A DNA stretch of 64,000 nt. Origin: Diadophis punctatus similis. Its lineage: Eukaryota; Chordata; Lepidosauria; Squamata; Dipsadidae. The position numbers and the translations under genes were made by a program. The notes beneath the pieces were generated by a model. That model had not been told where the DNA came from and did not search any database. It saw only the letters and a program-made list of their open reading frames with translations. This document shows positions 47,680-57,983 of this stretch, one piece after another (positions within the stretch are counted from its first letter, which is position 1; each line of letters begins with the position of its first letter). The stretch lies in the NCBI GenBank assembly GCA_023053685.1, contig JALIGW010000005.1, positions 25,522,501-25,586,500 of the forward strand, written 5' to 3'.

Positions 47680-48410
47680 TTTATATATAATTTTGGGGTG
47701 GGGGTGTGGAAACATGAGGTATGGCTTAAATGGGGGGTGGCTATCCATGAGATGACTTTTTTGGTTTATGCCTGGATGAAAATTGAATAATATCATGATT
47801 ATTCAATTATCAATTCCTTAACATAATCATTAATTTATTAATTAATTGGCATGCTTTATATGATTGCATATTTAATAAATTACTGTTTATGTTAAGGAAT
47901 TGATAATTGAATAATCATGATATTACAGGTAGTCCTCAACATGCAACATTTCGTTTCGTGACCACTCAAAGTTAGAACGGCACTGAAAAAGTGACTTATG
48001 ACCATTTTCACACTTACGCCCTTTGCAGCATCCCTATGATCATGTGATCAAAATCCAGATGCTTGGCAACTGGTTCATATTTATGACGGTTGCTGTGTCC
48101 CAAGGTCATGTGATCCCCTTTTGCGACCTTCTGACAAGCTAAGTCAATGAGGAAGCCAGATTCACTTAACAGCTGAGTTACTAATGGATCAACTGCAGTA
48201 ATTCACTTAAGAACTGAGGCAAGAAAGGTTGCAAGGTGGGGCAAAACTCACTTAACTAATGTCTCCCTTAAAAACAAAAGTTTTGGGCTCAATTATGGTC
48301 GTAAGTCGAGGACTACCTGTATTCAATTTTCATCCATGCATAAACTGACAGCCATTCCCCCAACTTAAGCCATAACTCATGTCTCCTCCCCCCAAAAAAT
48401 TCTATATAAA
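47680..48410. repeat. Large palindrome with a TA MITE in its right arm
   Basis: Left arm about 47,680-47,845; right arm about 47,870-47,925 continued at 48,320-48,410. Matching segments include GAATAATATCATGATTATTC, AATTATCAATTCCTTAACAT and CATGAGGTATGGCTTAAATG against their complements. Removing the MITE makes the two arms continuous reverse complements over about 140-150 bases. No transposase frame is present; it may itself be a foldback element. Confidence 0.85.
47926..48319. mobile_element. TA-target MITE (CAGGTAGTCCTC family), best copy
   Basis: Termini CAGGTAGTCCTC and GAGGACTACCTG, with TA at 47924-47925 and 48320-48321. The intact opposite arm of the surrounding palindrome gives the pre-insertion sequence (GATATTATTCAA on the relevant strand), which proves a TA target duplication. 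That points to a Tc1/mariner-type transposase acting in trans. Confidence 0.93.
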
Positions 48411-49907
48411 CAAAGACCACCTTGGCACCATTTCTAAATGTCAATAGAGAAGGAGCCATCCTGATTTTGTAAAGCAAGGTGTTCCACCTTTAGCCTCCCA
48501 TTCCCTTAACATGTCAGGGAATGTCAGCATCCTTATACCTTCTTACCCAGTTAGGCTGGGTGGGCAAATCCTTCTCAGAGCACCCAGCCTTGAATGTAGG
48601 CAAGACCCAAGTCAGACAGATCTTTCTAACCAGCATCTTGAACTGAGCTCAGAAGCAAACTGTCATCGTTAATTCGGTAAAGTTTGAGCTTCAGCAAAAA
48701 GCTATTCTTTTGAGGACCAACTATTGAATTAGCAGTACATCGTGTTTCCTTTTGTTTTCATTACCAGATTTTTTTTTCTTCCTGAAAATACGTGTATTTA
48801 TCATCAATGTAATATGAGTATGCCCTCCCATAGACCCAACAAATAGCCTCGACTAGAGCTTGCTCCACATGACAGCCGGGCTCATAATCAAATGTATGAA
48901 GTATACTTCAACCACCTAAGCAGTTAAAAACAATTTTTATTGAAAATATGCATTTGTAATGGCAAATGGAAAAGATTTCCTGTAATAGCAGTAACAGACC
49001 CATTTTCTAATAAGAACACACAATACAGTTTGATGACTGAAGCATCTGTATATAGTTAGATACAGCATTTCTGTACTGCAAGCTGCCAATTTATTTCAGC
49101 ACTGAAAAGCTTGATTTATTGTTTGTAGCATTACCATCTGTTGTAGTTATTACAGAAATTATATAAAATCCTGTTAGTAAACACTTTGCCCCATTGTCTG
49201 TTGTTTTGATAATCACCCATAATAACATCTAGCATCAATATGGTCTTTAAACCCAATTTGGGAGTTAATGGAATAAGAGGAGGCAGTCAGTATATGCACT
49301 GGGGTAATGTCATTAGGAATGTTTGTGAAGAACAAATTAAATCAGTTGTAAATTGCACTCTCAAGTCAGCCAGAAAACCAGTCTTGTTCAGGAGAAGGGA
49401 TTTATATTTTAACCTCGTGCAGAAAATGCACTTAAGCAGATTAAAATAAAATAGGGACTTCGTCGATGGATGTACATGGTAATTGCTGCAGCTCTAATGG
49501 CTTCCTGTTGGCTATGTCATGCAGTGGGCACAGCTATTTTAAAGTTAACCAGTGCTTGAGGTCATACTTTTACAGATTCAGCCATTAAACAGGGCTAGAC
49601 ATGTCACTAAATGGTTGATTATTCAAATGATGGAACCGCTCCAGATTTATCTATGTCCTATTTTGAACACAGGATTTTTTTTTTAAAGGGACAGTTCAAA
49701 TAAATGCAGATGAAAATATTTCAAGTAGAAGTTAATGGCAGAATTATTTGGCATTCTTATTTGCACTGCCTGGCAGATAAGCATGGTTTTACTATATGTA
49801 GGATCCCTTTCTATAGGCTTTTGCTCTGTGTTTATAGTCCAAATAAATTATACCAGAACAATTATATGATAAATTATATAGGGATGCTTGTGGTATATCA
49901 TGAATCT
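48411..49907. other. Gene-free stretch, mostly repeat-poor
   Basis: 48,530-48,680 may be an old L2 piece. About 48,780-49,670 shows no repeat family and an even, unique composition, a candidate for conserved noncoding sequence. A 69-codon frame at 49,240-49,449 has no recognisable domain. Confidence 0.4.
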
Positions 49908-49910
49908 GTA

Positions 49911-49977
<67 letters not shown>

Positions 49978-50047
49978 ACATACATACATACATACATACA
50001 TACATACATACATACATACATACATACACACACAGAGAGAGAGAGAG
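49908..50047. repeat. Compound microsatellite (ATCT)n-(ACAT)n-(CA)n-(GA)n
   Basis: About 16 ATCT units (GATA on the other strand, Bkm type), then about 13 ACAT units and short CA and GA runs. Confidence 0.97.
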
Positions 50048-50359
50048 AAACACACGTACACATATTCTGAGAGAGGGAAGGTGGGTAGTACAATGCATTA
50101 ATTTGCAGCTGCATTTGAAAACAAGAAGTTTTGAATTTTCCTGTAATCCCTTTTGAAACACTTTGTGCTGTTGCCAAATCAGTTTTCATAAAGGCCCAAG
50201 TGGGCTATCTAGAAGCTCTTGTTTTTTATCTGTTCCTGACAAAACTTCCACAAAGTAGTAGGTCTTTTTGACTCTCACGTGGGTGTTTTGGGAGGATTTC
50301 TACCTGCTAGAAATCCAGTGGTGATGTTTTCATTTCTTTCTTACTTTCTGAAGTTATAT
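50048..50359. other. Gene-free stretch
   Basis: No repeat family or supported gene between the microsatellite and the antisense LINE end. Confidence 0.5.
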
Positions 50360-50550
50360 TAGAATAGAATTTATTGGCCAAGTGTGATTGAACACACAGG
50401 GAAGTTGTCTGTGGTGCATAAGCTCTTAGTACATACAAACAGCAAAGTGATAAGTCATAGATCATAAATCATAAGATACAAACAAGTGATAAACCATAAT
50501 ATACCAATAGGAGGAGGTAGTAGGAAAGATGAGAAGAATAACAGCAATGC
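50360..50550 (-). mobile_element. ATTCT-tailed (Snake1-like) LINE 3' end
   Basis: The minus strand has the same 3' terminal sequence as the copy ending at 56,790: TGTGTTCAATCACACTTGGC, then CAATAAATTCTATTCT. Only 3' UTR remains, truncated upstream. Confidence 0.75.
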
Positions 50551-53239
50551 AGCCTACTACATGAGTAAATATCTTTAGGCATAACACAGTGTTGTGGGAG
50601 TTAGGTTTTTAGCAGGAAGTTGAAATAATTCAATTTCCTAAAAAGAAGTTTCTTAACATATTAGGGAAAAGCTATTAAGGAGATAGCAAGATACAGATAA
50701 GGAAGGCCTCTCCCTTCCTAATGATTGTTATAGAAGCCAATGAGATACCTAAATAGTTCTCTGCAAATGACTTACTGATCTCTCTGCAACCTATGTAATT
50801 GTTTAACATTTTTCATGAAATTAGACAGGAACTACATTATTTCTTCTATAACAGCCAGAAGGAAATTATTATAATTATTATGGTTTGTTCCATGGTCAAC
50901 CAGATGTTAAGACTTGCCCTGGCACTTTTATCAACTTATCGAGTCCTTCCCAAGGATCTGGGCTAGGTAGATGTTGTTGTTTAATAATATTAAAAGTGTC
51001 ATTGCAGGATGTAAGCTGTTCTAAGTAAGGCTGCCTTTGGCAATTGACATCCAAATGTGTAGAATCACTTAAATTCAACAATTTAAGAGTATCTGTATAC
51101 TCTTTTCCTCTTTTCTGTGCTATAGTTTTTTAAGTATGCAGTGAAAGGGCTTTTTCCCTAAGGCATTAGGGAAATACTTCAGAGAAGTATTTCAGAAACC
51201 GTCATCATGGCCCTGCATCGAAACAAGCGAATTAACCGTCTTATGAGATTTCACAAATTTCAGAATTTCACTACATCAAATCAACACCCTTAGATGTGTC
51301 ATCTTAAAAGTTCTCAGAGTGAGTCACAATCTCAACAACAACATCAAAAAGTAAACAATATTTTAAAATGGAAAGTTTTAAAACTCTACGCAAATCAATC
51401 GATCAATAAACAAACATCATTTAAACTATTATGTAAAACTAAAAAGTTGAGGTTTGATGTTAATGCCTTATTCTACTGCACCAAAGGGAGTCAGAAGTCA
51501 ATCCCTTTTCTTTCTTTTTCCCTTTTTTTCCCTCACTCTTCCCTTCCCTTTTCCCTTCCCTGTTTTTCCTATTATTTGCTTTTGTATTTTTTTGTATGCT
51601 ACATTATAAACTAATGGAAAAAAAATAAAGCAACATCACTTGGCATGAAGTTCTCTAACCAAGTAAAATCTATGCAGTCAGGACATTCAGAGAAGACCTT
51701 TGCAGATGTCAATACTGGCAAAATACAGTTGAAAAGAAACAGTCTTTGCCATTTCAAGTAATAAAAAGACATAAAGGTCAAAGGTGAGACCATCAGTTGG
51801 TTCCAGGAATGGACTGGGAGGCTTTATACTCTGGCTCTAATGTGCTCATGTCATCAGTCCCACTTAATAAATACATTCCAAAATAAGATGTTCAGTTTTT
51901 CTGTTGCACTTAATGTGCTTTTGACCAAATGCTGCCTATAAGAGATAATATTCATTCTGCAGTTTAGCAAAGGAAAATTGATTTTGCTACAACTTGCACC
52001 TTTGTGATTTTAACTGGAAAGATTCTGGCAATAATGAAAGTGCTGGTAAGGTACTTATAAGTTTTCTAATCTGAACACCCAATTAGCTGATTTCAGTTAG
52101 ATGACAGATGGAGAGAGAAAGAGAGAAGGAGAAATGAGGAGAAGGAGGAAGAGGGTGGATATGGCACACAATAAAATAAAAAATAACATTAAGACAGTAA
52201 TACTAAAAACATTGACATTATTATTTCAAAAAGGCTAAGTAATAGTACCATTGGTAATGGACCCAAATGAGTGCATTTTCAATGACAGAAGAAGTGGGCA
52301 ATGGATGCATGTCTTTTTGGAGCTGCAGCAGCCATCTATATACTAGCAAGATAGTGGTTGTCTTTTTCCAGTGGAATGAAAGTCAGAAAAAAAGAGCTAA
52401 ATTGGTTCCAAGACCGGTAAGTATTGTTGGAATAAAGTAGGTTATGGGGAAACCAAATGAGCTCAGTGGTGGCATGTTGTCTAAACCAGATTTCCACAGT
52501 ATTGAGCAGAGGAGATATGATGGTAGGGCCTAGCCAAGCCATTACAGAAGAAGAACAATGCATTCTTCTTTCATTGGCTTTGAACTGTTGCTCATAGTGT
52601 CTCAGTAGACACTAAGGAATGGCATCATCATTGGTTCTATTCAGTAGTATTGAAGGAAGAATGTTCAAACCAATGACCACTGCAGGCCTTGGTTCTTTTA
52701 TTATTATTTTTTAACTTTATTTAATTTTTTTTACTTTAGAAAACCTTTGAGAGAAGGCATTGGTTCGTTTGGAGCGAGGTATGATCAACTTAAATTTTCT
52801 AGTCCACATAGTCTGGATGCTATGAAGGTTTGGGTGGGAAGAAGTAAATTGAGAATTCATCCCAGGTTTCTCATTCATTTACTGTTTCAATGGCAGCTTT
52901 GAATAGATGTTCTTCCACTGGTAGCATTGATCCACAACTTGGTAATAGAAACTGAACCTGTAGCAATCGAATGAGTAAATAAAATAAAATAAAATCCTTC
53001 TGAATCTGCAGTTCCTGCATATATGTTTATAGGTTATGGGGAGACCAAACCATGGTGAGAGTACTCATTGAGCAGCTGAGGTCGGTGCAAGACTTGTAAC
53101 CCCCTCTAGATCAGAAGGTCCTAGTTGCAATGATTCATACATTATCAGCACTTGGTATTAATTTATCATATGACACACTCACATGATATTTAAATGAAAA
53201 CACAAGAGATACAAACTATGAAATATAAAGTCTAAAATA
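50551..53239. other. Gene-free stretch
   Basis: No supported gene. 51,500-51,640 is pyrimidine-rich followed by A-rich sequence, as at some retroelement ends, but no family is recognised. 52,200-53,230 may contain further decayed parts of the LINE whose C-terminus follows. Confidence 0.4.
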
Positions 53240-53500
53240 TTATAAATGCACGTCTAGATTACAGATATAATTTTTTGCTTCATTTGTCACAGCCAGGAAA
53301 TCAACAAAGTCTCCATTATAGGCTCTATTTTGGAACTCTGTCACTAAACGTTGTATAGTTTGTTCTTTGGCCCCACAGTCACAATTTGGAGATGGTATTT
53401 TGCTCCACTTATAGAAGGCATCTACACATCCATTATGGCCAGTATGAATTAGGTTCAGTGATATCCATATTGCACTCAGCTGGTCAAACCCAGGTCATTT
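53240..53500 (-). pseudogene. Non-LTR retroelement C-terminal ORF fragment (CDCG motif)
   Basis: An open minus-strand frame reads ISLNLIHTGHNGCVDAFYKW, SKIPSPNCDCGAKEQT, IQRLVTEFQNRAYNGDFVDF and ends NLDVHL followed by a stop. The order 'RTGxGRC...HKWGL..S..C.CG..QT..H.V..C' is the zinc-binding C-terminus of many jockey/I-group LINE proteins. Here the final Cys/His positions are partly lost (RLVTEF). RT domain not found; the family is unassigned. Confidence 0.6.
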
Positions 53501-53639
53501 ATCCAAAATGCAAGACAAACTTTGACATTGTGGGAGGAATTTCTATTGAATGTTATGTCCACATATTGTGTACATTAAAATCATCTTCTATAATCACTTA
53601 AGAAATAGCTGGATGTCTAGATCTCAACCTGTTCCACTC

Positions 53640-54530
53640 CAGGCAGGCCACATTACATTACAGTACTACATTACTCAATATTGGCAGCTGGCAGTCACCA
53701 CTTGGTTACTGTAATGGATGGGATTGTCTTTGAAAACAACTCAGGAGCTACACCTGGTACAAACTGCAGCAGATGAGTGCTACTAAGTAAATATGATACT
53801 GATTTTCTAGTGATTAGCTGCTTACCAGTTGACTTCTGAGATCAAAAGTTCGGGTTTTGACCCTCAAAGCCCAGTATGGCTTGGCTCCAGGATACCTTAG
53901 GAATTGTCTTCTTAGCTTAAATTTAATAAATGTGAAGCAAATGCATAAATGTTTAATTGAATGTAATTTTAATTTAATTTAAAAATAGCATGGTCCTATC
54001 CACTCCTTTGTGCTCACACACTTGTATTTGTTGGAATGCAACCACTAGTTTGCTATCAAACTGAAAGCACAACTGGTTGTAATGATAATTTTCAGGGATG
54101 TTTTATTCAGTTAAATCACAGAATACATGTAAAACATCAAGACTTACAATATTAACCTTTAAAACTAAACAAAGGTTGAATAAATGAAGAGAACCTGAGA
54201 AATTGAAGCCAACACTATTTATATGGTATGGCCCCATCTATTGTGATTCTTCCATTGGGGGGGGTGAGAAAACTGGTTTTGCCAGTTAGCTTGAGGCTCC
54301 AATGGGGGAGCATCACAGTGGAGGTGGTTGATTGATTAACCTCCCCTATCCTGCTCCCGCCCTCTCCATCTTTTAATTGGGCCGTAGTGTTTATATTTTG
54401 TATTAACTTGTTTATCTTTTTTAGCTTATATAGTTTTTCCCTTTTATGATTGTAAGCCGCCCAGAGTTACCTTGAGGTAAGATGGGTGGCCTATAAATTT
54501 TATGAATAAATAAATAAATAAATAAAATAA
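53640..54530 (+). mobile_element. Old L2-type LINE, C-terminal region and 3' end
   Basis: The first part (to about 53,905) aligns by eye to the L2 segment encoding DYCNALYMGLP...RAVVG...FKALHGLGPGYL, with GTTACTGTAATGGATGGGA, CTGGTACAAACTGCAGCAG and GCTTGGCTCCAGGATACCTT as markers. The last part (54,240-54,530) is an L2-like 3' UTR ending GTAAGCCGCCCAGAGTTACC and AAAT repeats. About 300 bases between them are unassigned. Confidence 0.6.
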
Positions 54531-55324
54531 AAACCCATCCAATAAAAAATTGCATGTAACCTGTAAAAGAATGCCTATCCCTATCTTAGAAAATTCTCGT
54601 ATGCTATGATGTAACTCCTCTCAATTCCAATTATAAGCTTCCTGGTTTGTATTTCTTGGCAAAAAAAATAGTTTTGCCCAACTTGCATAGTCCATTTTTC
54701 AATAGCATGCCCTGCCACTGCAGTTGTGTAATTTCCTTGTTGAAAAAGCTGAGAGCCAAATTCCCGCAATGATGTGAATTATCAACTGATAGAAATATTT
54801 TCTTCTTACCTTTCACCCTTTTCTGAAATTGTGCTTTTGAGTTCTGCACTCTGTACCCTCTGGTCAAACCTATCACAGCTATTATAGTCTGTAAAATTCA
54901 TTGCTCTATAATGATATAGCTGAAGCTAACCACAAATGCAAAAGAGTATTGTTCAGTAGTGCTATTGGAGATTTTACTCATAAGAATCATTTAAGTTAAT
55001 AGCACTCCAAGGTTTCACTTGCCCATTGCCCTGCAGGTAAAATGAGCTGGTGGCACTAGTTTTAATGAGTCTTCTCTGTTCCCAGTGCTGAGCATTCAGC
55101 TAAAGCTGTAGGATTTCTTATTCTGATTTTTGAATAAGGTGGATTCACTTTCTGATCTCTATCAGATACCCCAAAACACCAAATGAAAAGGTTAACACTC
55201 AAATATGATTGACTTGCCATTAATTTCAGGCAATGAGAAGGATGATATCTTTTACAATGTTTGCTTTCCAGAAATGCATGCCTATTTTGTTTAAACGAAT
55301 CTAGTCAGTATTTGTTAAACATGT
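54531..55324. other. Gene-free stretch
   Basis: No supported gene or repeat family. Confidence 0.55.
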
Positions 55325-55690
55325 CCCAAAGGTGCTTTTTCAGGAGGCAACTGGACTTTCTTGTCTTTTCTTTTTGAAGACGTTTCGCTTCTCATCCAAG
55401 AAGCTTCTTCAGCTCTGACAGGATAGTGAGGAATGGAAGGATTTATATTCCTTGCAGACAGCTGATCATTTGCATCCTGTTAGAGGGTCGTTGAAGCACT
55501 TGGAGGTTTACAGGAACCAGGAGCATTACTCAGACTACAGGAACCAGGAGCACTACTCAGGTGACTTTGAGGACACAGATAAACCTCCAAGTGCTTCAAG
55601 TGAAAATGTCTTCAAAAGAAAAATCAAGAAAGACCAGTTGCCGCCTGAAAAAAAACACCTTTGGAACAATCATGACCTGGATGACTGAGA
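55325..55690. mobile_element. Penelope-like element remnant with inverted ends
   Basis: The left end on the minus strand and the right end on the plus strand share the same sequence: CCAGTTGCCTCCTGAAAAAG / CCAGTTGCCGCCTGAAAAAA, preceded by GTCTTCAAAA. An internal perfect inverted pair is GAAGCACTTGGAGGTTTA / TAAACCTCCAAGTGCTTC (about 55,491-55,508 and 55,580-55,598). The block GGAACCAGGAGCA(T/C)TACTCAG is repeated in tandem. The motif GAAGCTTCTTGGATGAGAAG with GCGAAACGTCTTC is one I associate with Penelope-like element terminal repeats. No RT or GIY-YIG frame is present. Confidence 0.55.
55379..55412 (-). ncRNA. Hammerhead-ribozyme-like core
   Basis: The minus strand reads CTGAAGA, an extra A, GCTTCT, loop TGGATG, AGAAGC, then GAAACGTC. 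CUGANGA, a 6-base stem II, GAAA and the GUC cleavage triplet are thus present in the right order. ACGU could form a tiny self-complementary stem III, as in the minimal hammerheads reported in Penelope-like elements. One extra base in the core and a short stem I (GAG/TTC) mean this copy may be inactive or the likeness coincidental. Confidence 0.35.
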
Positions 55691-56185
55691 ATCTCTACAG
55701 ACTATTTGTTAAACACTTTTTCATATCCATTTGGAAGTATGGTAGACCCAATGAGTTGCAATCGGCACCAGACAGAACTCTTGATCCAGAAAGATAAAAC
55801 TTAGAAGGATGAAGATTTCTATTACTTGAATAAAAAGGTTTGATTTCAAAAGAGGAAGAGGCAGACTACAGCTAATATTAACATTAGGCCTACATTTAAA
55901 TTAATTGTAGATTTTTATGTCTTCTACTGCTACTTATATTTCTTGATCTTCTTTATTGTTTGCAACACAACCATACAGGAAAGTTATACCTCCATTAGGA
56001 ATAATACTGGAAAGTGTAATCTGTCAATGAGAGGTTAATAGGCGAATGATAGAAAGATGAAAGTAACACTGAGTTTTGCAAATCTTTGCTATAAGCCAGG
56101 CATGTAAAAAAAATAATACATTTTGCCCTGCCAATTGTGAAAGCTGGAACTTGGAGACATCCAATCATAAATGCTAAGGATCTAG
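55691..56185. other. Gene-free stretch
   Basis: No supported gene or repeat family. Confidence 0.5.
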
Positions 56186-56790
56186 TTCTGCACCTCTATA
56201 ATTGTCTGGTTTGGTTCTGCAACCCAACAAGACAGACACAGACTTCAGAGGATAATCAGAACTGCAGAAAAAACAATTACTGCCAACCTGCCTTCCATTG
56301 AGGACCTGTATACTGCACGAGTCAAAAAGAGGGCCGTGAAAATATTTACTGACCCCTCGCATCCTGGACATAAATTGTTTCAACTCCTACCCTCAAAACG
56401 TCGCTATAGAGCACTGCACACCAAGACAATTAGACACAAGAACAGTTTTTTCCCGAACGCCATCACTCTGCTAAACAAATAATTCCCTCACCACTGTCAA
56501 ACTATTCACTAGGCTGCATTACTATTACTATTAGTTTTTCTCATCATTCCTATCACCCATCTCCTCCCACTTATGACTGTATGACTGTAACTTGTTGCTT
56601 GTATCCTTACGATTTATTTTCATATTGATTTCATAATATTCCTGATTACTTACTTGAACCCTATGACAACCATTCTTGACAAATGTATCTTTTCTTTTAT
56701 GTACACTGAGAGCATATGCACCAAAGACAAATTCCTTGTGTGTCCAATCACACTTGGCCAATAAAGAATTCTATTCTATTCTATTCTATT
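56186..56790 (+). mobile_element. ATTCT-tailed (Snake1-like, CR1/Rex1-group) LINE 3' end
   Basis: Encodes the last part of ORF2: VWFGSATQQDRHRLQRIIRT, LPSIEDLYTARVKKRAVKIF, DPSHPGHKLFQLLPSKRRYR (with small differences) and SFFPNAITLLNK followed by a stop. It then has a ~300-base 3' UTR and ends CACTTGGCCAATAAAGAA with about five ATTCT units. A LINE that seeds AATAG/ATTCT pentanucleotide microsatellites is documented in snakes; I identify this copy with it by that tail. The frame in this piece is nearly intact. Confidence 0.85.
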
Positions 56791-56867
56791 CATCTGATCT
56801 GAACAAATCCAAAACCAAAAGAAGAGAAGGAATATAGCCAATGAAGGCCTGAGAGATCTTTGAAGAA

Positions 56868-57983
56868 ATGGGGACTTTCAGAAAACATAAGATTGTTAAT
56901 GAATGTATGTACGAAAAAGAAATGGAAAAGCCGGGGGCTGCGATCCTGACCCCCCTCGCTGAGTGTGGAAACAGAAGCGGGGGGGGCGGGGGCGCAGTGA
57001 CCCCAGCCTGTGAGAATGGTATGTATGACCTGCAGGAAATGAGGAGGACCAGCGGGGAGGGGGAGGGGATCTCTGGTGGGGATGAGAGCCGGACCATCTC
57101 GGTCATAATGGGAAGAGGCAGATATGGCGGGAGCAGAGGGGAGGGCCGCTCTCGGGGAATAAGACCTCGCTGTTTACAAGCGATCCCTTGTTCCGGCCCC
57201 TCTGATCTGGTTCCATCTTGCTCAACCCGGATACCTGGCAACCAGGGTTTTCAGGGCCCTGGGCTCAGGATGCTGCTGCTTAACGCCAGGTCAATTATCA
57301 ACAAAGCCCCCCTGATACGTGATTTAATCACAGAGGAGGGGGCAGACCTGGTATGTGTTACCGAGACCTGGCTAGGGCAGGAGGGGGGAGTAGCCCTCTC
57401 CGAGATATGCCCAGCCGGTTTCTCGGTGCAGCACCATTCTCGACCCCAGGGAAGGGGGGGAGGAGTGGCAATTATAACGCGTGGAAATCTGCATCCTCGT
57501 AGGATCCCTGCCCCGGAGATTGTTGGGTGTGAGACGCTCCTTCTGAAGTTGGACTTAGGGGTTCAGGTGGGCCTTTTCTTAACGTACCTGCCTCCCAGCT
57601 GCGTAAGTAAGGCCCTGCCTGAGTTGCTCGAGGCAGTAGCCGACTTGGCGGTTGAGTTCCCTAGGCTTATAGTACTGGGGGACTTCAACTTGCCATCTGC
57701 TGGCGAAACCTCTGGGGTAGCTCAGGAGTTCATGGATTCCATGACAACCATGGACCTGACCCAAGTAATTCAGGGTCCGACTCATGAGGGTGGTCACACG
57801 CTTGACCTAGTGTTTCTTTCGGGGCAGTGGAGAGATGATCTGAAGATAAGGGATATAGTCATCACCCCACTGTCATGGTCAGATCATTTCCTACTGAGGC
57901 TGGATTTCACAACCCCACTCCTCCCCCGCAGGGAGGCGGGACCGACTAGGTGGTTCCGCCCCAGGCACCTAATGGAGCCGTAA
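56868..57983 (+). pseudogene. L2 LINE ORF2, N-terminal part with APE-type endonuclease
   Basis: 371 codons. After a low-complexity Gly/Arg leader (residues 1-130), an exonuclease/endonuclease domain runs from LRMLLLNARSI (N139). It includes VCVTETWL (E166), GGGVAIITR, LIVLGDFNL (D272), HTLDLVF (H310, D313) and the terminal SDH (338-340). These are the catalytic positions of APE-like LINE endonucleases that nick target DNA. The frame ends at a TAA (57981-57983) after RHLMEP. The sequence continues in the same frame into the RT part, so this stop is a single nonsense change. The true start codon is uncertain; the first ~20 codons may precede the element. Confidence 0.88.

Noticed and set aside
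55452..55688. 78-codon frame as a gene
   Set aside because: It lies in the Penelope-like remnant and its C-terminal residues (KKHLWNNHDLDD) are the usual translation of that element's terminal repeat.
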